A DNA stretch of 64,000 nucleotides from NCBI RefSeq assembly GCF_025506335.1, contig NZ_JANZYO010000004.1, positions 62,001 through 126,000 of the forward strand, in the 5' to 3' direction. Below the pieces are notes generated by a model. The model saw nothing but the letters and a program-made list of their open reading frames with translations, did no database searches and had not been told where the DNA came from. Of the stretch, positions 8,562 through 14,665 are shown piece by piece; the first letter of the stretch is position 1, and each line of letters starts with the position of its first letter. Both the position numbers and the translations under genes were made by a program. The stretch comes from Mumia quercus. GTDB lineage: Bacteria; Actinomycetota; Actinomycetes; Propionibacteriales; Nocardioidaceae.

Positions 8562-9349
8562 CGTCCTCGCTCGACTCCGCGTTCTGGGGTGCCCTGCCGT
8601 GGACCGCGCTCGGGGTCGTGGCCGTCCTGGCGGTCACGTACGTGAGCGCGAAGATCGCGGGCAAGCACGCGGTGATCGACGTGGCCTGGGGCTTGCTGTT
8701 CTGCGCGGTCGCCGTCGTCGCGTTCGCCCTCTCGGCGGGGCACGGCGACGACGCGCGCCGGTGGCTGCTGCTGGTCCTCGTCCTCGTCTGGGGCCTGCGC
8801 CTGGCGGTGCACATCGGCCGCCGCAGCCGCGGCTCGGGCGAAGACCCGCGGTACGAGGAGTTCCTGCGCGACCGCGGCGAGCTCGGGATCGTCGCGGCCG
8901 TGTACGGGCTGCAGGGCGTGCTCGCCTGGGTGATCTCGGCGCCGGTCCAGGTCGGGATGTTCCTCGAGGGTCCGCTCGGCGTCCTCGCGTACGTCGGCGT
9001 GGTGGTGTGGCTCGTGGGGATCGTCTTCGAGGCCGTCGGCGACTGGCAGCTCGACCGCTACAAGGCGCAGCCGAAGGAGTCGCGGCCCCCGGTGATGGAC
9101 CGCGGCCTGTGGGCCTGGACGCGGCACCCGAACTACTTCGGTGACGCGTGCGTCTGGGTCGGGCTGTTCCTGGTGGCCGCCGACCGCTGGCCCGGTGCGC
9201 TGACCGTCTTCGCGCCGGCGATCATGATCTACCTGCTGGCGTTCGGCTCCGGCAAGCGCGTCCTCGAGCGACGGATGTCGCAGCGCCCGGCGTACCGCGA
9301 GTACATGCGCCGCACCTCCGGGTTCGTCCCGCTGCCCCCGAAGCGCTGA
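8558..9349 (+). CDS. DUF1295 membrane protein (steroid-reductase/ICMT fold)
   Basis: The 263-residue integral membrane protein has about six hydrophobic helices and the DUF1295 C-terminal signature GLWAWTRHPNYFGD, followed by SGKRVLERRMSQRPAYREYMRRTS. The fold is shared with 3-oxo-5-alpha-steroid 4-dehydrogenases and isoprenylcysteine methyltransferases, which act on lipid substrates within the membrane. It is the last gene of the operon (ATGA overlap at 8558). It probably carries out a reduction or methylation of the modified acyl chain; this is inferred from family and context. Confidence 0.83.
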   Translation: MTSSLDSAFWGALPWTALGVVAVLAVTYVSAKIAGKHAVIDVAWGLLFCAVAVVAFALSAGHGDDARRWLLLVLVLVWGLRLAVHIGRRSRGSGEDPRYEEFLRDRGELGIVAAVYGLQGVLAWVISAPVQVGMFLEGPLGVLAYVGVVVWLVGIVFEAVGDWQLDRYKAQPKESRPPVMDRGLWAWTRHPNYFGDACVWVGLFLVAADRWPGALTVFAPAIMIYLLAFGSGKRVLERRMSQRPAYREYMRRTSGFVPLPPKR

Positions 9350-9354
9350 GGGCC

Positions 9355-10023
9355 TCACGGCAGGACGGCGAGCGCGTTCCTCACCAGGGCGTCGTCGCGA
9401 CGACGCAGGGCCACGGCAGCCGCCTTGCTGCCGTGGGCCCCGCCGGGGCCCCCCGGCGGGCCCACGCCCGGGGAGGTCAGCGGCGGAGCCCCCAGGCGTG
9501 CGCAGAGCGTCTCGACGACGTCCGGGTCGAAGCGCAGGGCCCCGGTGAGCGTGTCCGTCGTGACCTCGACGTGCGTACGGTCGCGCTGCGCGCGTCCGCG
9601 GGCGGCGGTGACGACCGCATCCGCCAAGGCGTCGCGCTCCGCCTCCGTCACCGCCCGGAGGTCCAGGACCGCGGTGACCCGCGCCGCGGTGACGCCGACC
9701 GCCGGGGCCTGCGCGACGAGCTCGCCGAAGGTCGCCAACGCCCCGTGCACCCTCGCCTGCTTCGCCGCGGCGAGCACCGTCATCGACGCCGTGAGGAGCG
9801 GGTCGGCACGGACGCCCATCGGCGCCTCGTACGGCGCAGCGGTCCCGGTGAACGTGAACGTCCACCGCCCGCGCGGCCAGCCGGCGGCGACCACCGCCAC
9901 GTCCACACCCTCGGGGAGCACATCCGCGAGGTCGTCGCACGTCTCGACCCACGTCCCGCCCGGCGTGCGCCACAGCGTCCACCCCGGCCCGGACTCGACC
10001 ATCGACGGCTCCATGCGCGTCAT
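9355..10023 (-). CDS. Orphan M20 (amidohydrolase-type) lid-domain protein without catalytic domain
   Basis: Residues 40-165 of this 222-residue protein resemble the dimerisation/lid domain of M20 amidohydrolases such as allantoate amidohydrolase and N-carbamoyl amino-acid hydrolase: RWTFTFTGTAAPYEAPMGVRADPLL, then HGALATFGELV and VTAVLDLRAVTEAERD. In active enzymes the first block reads G-x-A-x-H-A-G-T-T-x-M; here the metal-site His position is replaced (TAAPYEAPM). The zinc-binding catalytic domain that normally surrounds this insert is absent from both flanks. It may be a decayed gene or a repurposed domain. It converges on the DUF1295 gene with only 5 bp between stops. Confidence 0.55.
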   Translation of the reverse strand: MTRMEPSMVESGPGWTLWRTPGGTWVETCDDLADVLPEGVDVAVVAAGWPRGRWTFTFTGTAAPYEAPMGVRADPLLTASMTVLAAAKQARVHGALATFGELVAQAPAVGVTAARVTAVLDLRAVTEAERDALADAVVTAARGRAQRDRTHVEVTTDTLTGALRFDPDVVETLCARLGAPPLTSPGVGPPGGPGGAHGSKAAAVALRRRDDALVRNALAVLP

Positions 10024-10074
10024 CCTGCCCTGCCGGTGGGCGGCGCGCCCCGGGGCGCAGGTGATACTGGCAGC

Positions 10075-10644
10075 ATGCGCATCACGCGGGACGAGGCCGA
10101 TGCCGTCGAGGAGTCCGCCCTCTCGGCGCGCGAGAAGGCCGAGAAGCTGATCGAGTACGCGACGTCCGACGCCTACGAGCTCGTCGACGACGTCAACCCG
10201 CGCTCGCTGCTCGTCGCCGCGTCAGAGTTCCTCGGGTACGCCGGCGCCTACGAGCGTCAGGAGGAGGTCCTCGCTCAGGCCGACGTCGCTGACGGCGTCT
10301 CCGCGATCCACCCGGACGTGGTGCGCGTCGGTGCCGCACTGAGCCGCGGGCTCGATCCGTCGCCGTACGCCGACCGCTACCGCAAGTCCGGCCACATCAC
10401 GCCGCTGTCGGCCCACTACATGGCCGACCTCTTCGACGAGGGGGGCGAGCCGCTCGCTGCCGAGCGGTGGCTCAACATCGGCATCCGCGCGCTCGAGCAC
10501 CTCGACCCGGACATGGTCGACACCGGAACGTGGGACCTCCTGCTGATCTCGCGACGCAACCTGCGCGCCCGCCTCGGCAGGCCCAAGGACGGGTACGACG
10601 AGGAGGCCGAGGCCGCCGACGTGCACCTGGCGCCCGGGGCCTGA
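10075..10644 (+). CDS. Hypothetical cytoplasmic helical protein (189 aa)
   Basis: The ATG at 10075 is preceded by GATACT ending six bases upstream and no Shine-Dalgarno, so the transcript is probably leaderless. The protein is acidic and helical (EESALSAREKAEKLIEYATSD at the start). The middle, with a TPR-like spacing of small and large hydrophobics (AHYMADLFDEGGEPLAAERWLNIGIRALE), suggests a helical repeat scaffold. No catalytic motif or membrane segment is visible and I do not recognise a named family. The nitroreductase gene starts 2 bp after its stop, so they form one operon. Confidence 0.7.
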   Translation: MRITRDEADAVEESALSAREKAEKLIEYATSDAYELVDDVNPRSLLVAASEFLGYAGAYERQEEVLAQADVADGVSAIHPDVVRVGAALSRGLDPSPYADRYRKSGHITPLSAHYMADLFDEGGEPLAAERWLNIGIRALEHLDPDMVDTGTWDLLLISRRNLRARLGRPKDGYDEEAEAADVHLAPGA

Positions 10645-10645
10645 G

Positions 10646-11263
10646 GTGGAGCTCCGCGAGGTCGTCCGCCGCCGGCGGATGGTCCGCGCGTACGACTCGC
10701 GCCCGGTGCCGCGCGAGGTCGTCGACCGGATGCTGGAGCACGCCACCCGCGCACCGAGCGCCGGGTTCAGCCAGGGGTGGGCGTTCCTCGTGCTCGACAC
10801 CCCCGAGGACGTCACACGGTTCTGGGAGGCCACGACCCCGCCCGAGCGCGCGGCCTCCCCCTCACGCTGGCTGCGCGGCATGCGCGACGCGCCGGTGGTG
10901 ATCGTCCCGTTCGCGCACAAGGGCGCCTACCTCGACCGCTACGCCGAGCCCGACAAGGGATGGACCGACCGCGACGAGTCGCGGTGGGTTGCCCCCTACT
11001 GGTACGTCGACACCGGCATGGCCTCGCTGCTCATCCTTCTCACCGCGGTCGACGAAGGCCTGGGCGCGTGCTTCTTCGGCGTCCCGCCGTCGCGCCTCTC
11101 CTCGCTGCGGACGACCTTCGGGGTGCCCGACGGGTACGACCCGGTCGGGGCGATCACGGTCGGGTACCGTGCGGCCGACGACCTCGAGGGCTCTCGTGCG
11201 CGTGGACGCCGCCCGCTCTCGGAGGTCGTGCACCGCGGCAGCTGGGGGCGGGCCGGGACCTAA
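10646..11263 (+). CDS. Nitroreductase family protein
   Basis: The 205-residue protein opens with the FMN-binding nitroreductase pattern (VVRRRRMVRAYDSRPVPREVVDRMLEHATRAPSAGFSQGW). It ends with the usual GLGACFFG and VGYRAADD segments. Members are FMN-dependent, NAD(P)H-using reductases of nitro, quinone or enone substrates; the physiological substrate is unknown. GTG 10646 lies 2 bp after the preceding stop, indicating translational coupling. Confidence 0.82.
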   Translation: MELREVVRRRRMVRAYDSRPVPREVVDRMLEHATRAPSAGFSQGWAFLVLDTPEDVTRFWEATTPPERAASPSRWLRGMRDAPVVIVPFAHKGAYLDRYAEPDKGWTDRDESRWVAPYWYVDTGMASLLILLTAVDEGLGACFFGVPPSRLSSLRTTFGVPDGYDPVGAITVGYRAADDLEGSRARGRRPLSEVVHRGSWGRAGT

Positions 11264-11303
11264 GACCCTGGTCTGTGAGCAAGATCACGAGTAGCCTCGC
11301 CGC

Positions 11304-12008
11304 ATGCTGGTCGCCGAGGAACTCGCTCTGCTCGCGCTCGATCCCGAGACCGGGAGGACGCGCGCCAACCCGTCCACCGTCAACCGGGCGCTCGCGGGTG
11401 CGCTCCTGCTCGACCTCGCCCACGCCGGGCATCTGCGCCTCGACGCGTCGGGGTCGCTCGGCCTGGTCAACACCGCGCCGACCCACCCCGTCCTGGGCTG
11501 CGGGCTCTCGCGCCTCACGGGGCAGATCCCGCTGCAGGTCCGCGATGCGATCCACCACCTCGCGCCCGGCCTCACCGAGACGGTCCTCGACACGATGGCG
11601 GCGCGCGGCCTCGTACGCCGCGACGAGCACCGCACGCTCGTCCTCAAGATCCTCGTGCGCTGGCACATGACCGCCCCGGCGATGGCGGAGGCGACGCGCG
11701 CCGACCTCACGAGCATCCTGGCGACGTCGTCCGGCACGCACGCCTCGTCCTCCGATCCCGTGCTCGGGCCGCGCGAGACGGCGCTGCTCACCGTCCTCGG
11801 CGGCGCCGACCTGCTCTCCCTCGCCGAGACGTCGCCCGACGCCGCCGCCGTCGAGCGGATGCGCACGTGGTGCACCGACGTCGCGTACGGACGCAACTGC
11901 CTGCACAGCGTCCCCGACGACGTCCTGGCCTTCCAGCGCGCCGTGCACGGGGCGCTCAGCACGTCGGCGTCCAGCCCGACGGTGTCGACCGAGACCGTCA
12001 CGGCTTAG
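11304..12008 (+). CDS. GPP34 (GOLPH3/VPS74-like) family protein
   Basis: The 234-residue protein matches the GPP34 fold of actinobacteria: LVAEELALLALDPETGR at the start, then NRALAGALLLDLAHAGHL, and the characteristic helical middle with VLDTMAARGLVRR. Eukaryotic relatives bind phosphatidylinositol-4-phosphate on Golgi membranes; the bacterial role is unknown, with links to membrane or lipid stress sometimes proposed. TAGCCT at 11292-11297 ends six bases before the ATG and there is no Shine-Dalgarno, fitting a leaderless transcript. Its 3' end overlaps the convergent transporter gene by 11 bp. Confidence 0.85.
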   Translation: MLVAEELALLALDPETGRTRANPSTVNRALAGALLLDLAHAGHLRLDASGSLGLVNTAPTHPVLGCGLSRLTGQIPLQVRDAIHHLAPGLTETVLDTMAARGLVRRDEHRTLVLKILVRWHMTAPAMAEATRADLTSILATSSGTHASSSDPVLGPRETALLTVLGGADLLSLAETSPDAAAVERMRTWCTDVAYGRNCLHSVPDDVLAFQRAVHGALSTSASSPTVSTETVTA

Positions 12009-13452
12009 GGGTCGGCGCCTCGTTCGGGTAGGGACGCGGCCCGGCGAGGTCGCAGCCCGGCTGCTCCTCGACCGGGATGCCGTGCGTGCGCGGCCGGTCG
12101 CGGACGGTCGTCCACGCGAGGACGCCTCCGACGACCAGCAGCCCGGCGCAGACGAGCATCGCCTGGTCGAAGCCGTCGTCGAAGAGCACCGGGTCGGACA
12201 GCGCACCGCCCACCACCCCGACCAGCGGCGGGAGCGCGGCGACGGCGAGGAGCTGCGCCGTACGGGCGACCGCGTTGTTGACCCCGGACGCGGTCCCCGC
12301 AAGGTGGTCCGGCGCGGCAGCGAGGACCGCGGTGGTCAGCGGCGACACCAGGATCGTGAGGCCGACTCCGAAGACGACGACACCAGGGGCGACGTCGACG
12401 AGGTACGACGCATCCTCCCCGACGCGGAGCAGGAGCACGAGCCCGACCGCCGCGACCAGCGGGCCGACGGTCATCGGCAGGCGGGGGCCGATCGTGGTGC
12501 CGAGCCGCCCCGCCGCCGGCGAGAACAGCAGCATCAGCACGGTGACCGGCAACGTCGCGGCACCGGCCGCCAGCGGGGAGTAGCCCGCCACGACCTGGAG
12601 CTGGACGACGAGGAAGAAGAAGACCGCCCCCAGCGCCGCGTACACCGCGAACGTCACGAGGTTCGCGCCGGCGAACACGCGGTCGGCGAACAGTCCCAGC
12701 GGCACCAGCGGGTTCGGGCTGCGACGCTCCTGCGCCACGAACAGCAGGAGAACCACGAGCCCGGCCACCGCGATCCAGGTCGTCGAGCCGATGAGCCCGT
12801 ACGTGAGCGCGGCGAGACCGCCGGCGGTGAGGGCCACGCCGAGCAGGTCGAAGCGTGCCGGCGCGTCTGGGTCCCTGCTCTCCGGGACGTGGCGGGCGCA
12901 GATCCAGACGATCGCGACGGCGAAGGGCAGGTTGAGCAGGAACACCGCGCGCCAGCTCACCGCCTCGACGAGCCAGCCGCCGAGGAGCGGGCCGAGCGCC
13001 GTCGCGACGCCACCGAGGCCCGACCAGGCGCCGATCGCGGCTCCTCGGTCGTCGGGGTCGAACGACGCCGAGATGAGCGCGAGGCTGCCCGGCGTCAGCA
13101 GCGCTCCGCCGATCCCCTGGAGGACCCGCGCGGCGACGAGCATCTCCACGTTCGGGGCGATCCCGCACAGCAGCGACGCCACCGCGAACCACACCACCCC
13201 GACGACGTAGACGCGCCGCCTCCCCCACCGGTCGCCGAGGGCACCGCCGAGGAGGATCAGTGAGGCCAGTGCGAGCGTGTAGCCGTTGACCACCCACTGG
13301 AGCCCGCCGACGTCGGCGCCCAGGTCTTCGCCGATGGTCGGCAGCGCGACGTTGACCACCGTGCCGTCGAGCATCGCCATGCTCGAACCCAGCACGGTCG
13401 CGACCAGGAGCCAGCGCCCCGGTGCGCTGCGGAGGCGAACGACGGCGTCCAC
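11998..13452 (-). CDS. MFS drug exporter, DHA2 (EmrB/QacA) family
   Basis: The protein has 484 residues and about 14 membrane helices. It carries the DHA2 markers LDGTVVNVALPTI in helix 1, GDRWGRRRVYVVG after helix 2 and a VLQGIGGALLTPGSLALI stretch (motif C region). GTG 13452 is chosen because GGTGGCGAG precedes it and the sequence upstream is not transporter-like. It is expected to export cationic or amphipathic compounds by proton antiport; the substrate is not predictable. It is divergent from the DUF4916 gene, with a 48-bp shared upstream region and no adjacent TetR regulator. Confidence 0.86.
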   Translation of the reverse strand: MDAVVRLRSAPGRWLLVATVLGSSMAMLDGTVVNVALPTIGEDLGADVGGLQWVVNGYTLALASLILLGGALGDRWGRRRVYVVGVVWFAVASLLCGIAPNVEMLVAARVLQGIGGALLTPGSLALISASFDPDDRGAAIGAWSGLGGVATALGPLLGGWLVEAVSWRAVFLLNLPFAVAIVWICARHVPESRDPDAPARFDLLGVALTAGGLAALTYGLIGSTTWIAVAGLVVLLLFVAQERRSPNPLVPLGLFADRVFAGANLVTFAVYAALGAVFFFLVVQLQVVAGYSPLAAGAATLPVTVLMLLFSPAAGRLGTTIGPRLPMTVGPLVAAVGLVLLLRVGEDASYLVDVAPGVVVFGVGLTILVSPLTTAVLAAAPDHLAGTASGVNNAVARTAQLLAVAALPPLVGVVGGALSDPVLFDDGFDQAMLVCAGLLVVGGVLAWTTVRDRPRTHGIPVEEQPGCDLAGPRPYPNEAPTPKP

Positions 13453-13500
13453 CTCGCCACCGTACGCACGGCGGCGGGCGCATGGGTAAGGATGGACCGC

Positions 13501-14046
13501 ATGACGGTACGCACGCCCGACCCGAACCCCGGCTGGCTGTCCGAGCACGACCTCGACGAGACCCGCAAGCGCGTCCCGATGCTCTACGTCGAGGCGGTCC
13601 CCGTACGGACGGACCCCGACGGGCTCGTGACCGAGGTCGGTCTGCTGCTGCGCGGCGCCCAGCACACCGGCACCATCGCGCGCTCGTTCGTCAGCGGTCG
13701 GGTGATGCACGGCGAGCGTGTGCGCGACGCCCTGATGCGTCACCTCGAGAAGGACCTGGGCCCGACCGCCTTCCCCGTGCTGCCGGTGAGCACGGTGCCC
13801 TTCGCGGTCACCGAGTACTTCCCGTACCCCGGCGCGTCGCAGTTCTCCGACCCACGCCAGCACGCGGTCGCGCTGGCGTACGTCGTACCGGTCTCCGGCG
13901 AGTGCCAGCCTCGGCAGGACGCGCTCGAGCTCACCTGGTTCACGCCCGAGGAGGCCGCGAGCGACGCGGTCGCCGCGGAGATGGAGGGCGGCCGGGGCGC
14001 GCTGCTGCGTCAGGCCCTCGGCCACCTCGGACTGCTCGGCGGCTGA
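13501..14046 (+). CDS. DUF4916 / NUDIX-fold family protein
   Basis: From ATG 13501 the protein has 181 residues (NPGWLSEHDLDETRKRVPMLYVEAVPVR, then GLLLRGAQHTGTIARSFVSGRVMHGE). This matches the actinobacterial DUF4916 group, annotated as NUDIX-fold. The canonical Nudix box (GX5EX7REUXEEXGU) is not intact, so hydrolase activity is doubtful. ATG 13492 is an in-frame alternative; 13501 is preferred because TAAGGAT lies seven bases upstream, as in the other leaderless genes here. Confidence 0.7.
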   Translation: MTVRTPDPNPGWLSEHDLDETRKRVPMLYVEAVPVRTDPDGLVTEVGLLLRGAQHTGTIARSFVSGRVMHGERVRDALMRHLEKDLGPTAFPVLPVSTVPFAVTEYFPYPGASQFSDPRQHAVALAYVVPVSGECQPRQDALELTWFTPEEAASDAVAAEMEGGRGALLRQALGHLGLLGG

Positions 14047-14075
14047 GCCGGCCGGGACGACCGGCGGCTGCTCAG
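14043..14075. terminator. Weak bidirectional hairpin between convergent genes
   Basis: CTGAGCCGGCCGG and CCGGCGGCTGCTCAG can pair with small bulges around a GACGA loop. The hairpin covers the stop codons of the DUF4916 gene and the convergent exporter gene. There is no clear U-run. Confidence 0.4.
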
Positions 14076-14386
14076 TCCACGGCCTTCAGGCCGATCACGC
14101 CTCCGACGATCATCGCGAGGAAGAGGATGCGCAGCGCCGACACGGGCTCGCCACCGGCGACCATCCCGTAGGCCACGGTCAGCGAGGCGCCGATCCCGAC
14201 CCACACGGCGTACGCGGTGCCGGTCGGCAGGCTGCGCATCGCGTACGCCAGGCCGACCATGCTGAGCACGACGGTGACGCCGAAGACGGCGGTGGGGACG
14301 ACCTTGGTGAGGCCGTCGGAGCGGCCGAGCGCGGTGGCCCAGACGGCTTCGAGGACGCCGGAGACGACGAGGACGAGCCATGCCAT
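14072..14386 (-). CDS. sugE: SMR-family guanidinium exporter (SugE/Gdx type)
   Basis: The 104-residue protein has four membrane helices and the essential Glu at residue 13 in GVLEAVWATALG. The later segment GTAYAVWVGIGASLTV is typical of the Gdx/SugE subtype rather than the polyspecific EmrE subtype. Gdx proteins act as dual-topology dimers that export guanidinium in exchange for two protons. ATG 14386 is supported by AAGGAG eight bases upstream; the longer frame upstream would run through the riboswitch. The guanidine-III riboswitch in the leader independently supports guanidinium as substrate. Confidence 0.88.
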   Translation of the reverse strand: MAWLVLVVSGVLEAVWATALGRSDGLTKVVPTAVFGVTVVLSMVGLAYAMRSLPTGTAYAVWVGIGASLTVAYGMVAGGEPVSALRILFLAMIVGGVIGLKAVD

Positions 14387-14419
14387 GACGAGAGCTCCTT
14401 GATCGCGGACGAGCAGAAC

Positions 14420-14459
14420 GCGACGTCTTCGCATCACCGGGTACGTCACCCTCGTCCGG
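14420..14459 (-). ncRNA. Guanidine-III riboswitch (ykkC-III) upstream of sugE
   Basis: Read on the minus strand, the leader contains CCGGACGAGG, then a GUGACGU stem strand, ACCCGGU, and an AAGACGUCGC 3' strand. This is the arrangement of the known guanidine-III aptamer (CCGGACGAGG, stem strand, ACCCGGU, AAGAC plus 3' strand). The two strands of the long stem, GUGACGU and ACGUCGC, pair over seven positions with one U-G wobble although their sequence differs from the Thermobifida example I remember, so pairing is conserved while sequence is not. A TAGGCT -10 box at 14483-14478 places the transcript start about 12 bases before the aptamer. The sugE start is 33 bases downstream. Confidence 0.85.
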
Positions 14460-14569
14460 AGCCTCACGGCTGCCCTCAGCCTACGCGAGCGGTGAGCCTG
14501 GTCCCACCCGAACGCGCCCGATGGGACCAGAGTCACCGCCGAGGCGGTGGCCCCGGAGGGCGCGAGATG

Positions 14570-14583
14570 TTACCGGCGGGTAG
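14570..14583. promoter_or_regulatory. Shared 14-bp motif upstream of etfD (operator candidate)
   Basis: TTACCGGCGGGTAG is an imperfect palindrome with TTACC and GGTAG arms. An identical copy occurs at 27237-27250, upstream of the acyl-CoA dehydrogenase gene. TAGGAT (14604-14609) and TAAGGT (14625-14630) are possible -10 boxes downstream. A common fatty-acid-responsive repressor is a plausible binder. Confidence 0.55.
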
Positions 14584-14665
14584 TGTTTGGGAAGCCTTAC
14601 CCGTAGGATCACGGCCTCTGGGGCTAAGGTTCGCTTGACCGTACTACTCCCGGCAGGAGAAGAGC

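Noticed and set aside
12082-13263. A 393-codon plus-strand frame inside the MFS exporter
   Set aside because: The translation is a run of Arg, Glu, Asp and Gln without any recognisable fold; the minus strand is a clear 14-helix exporter.
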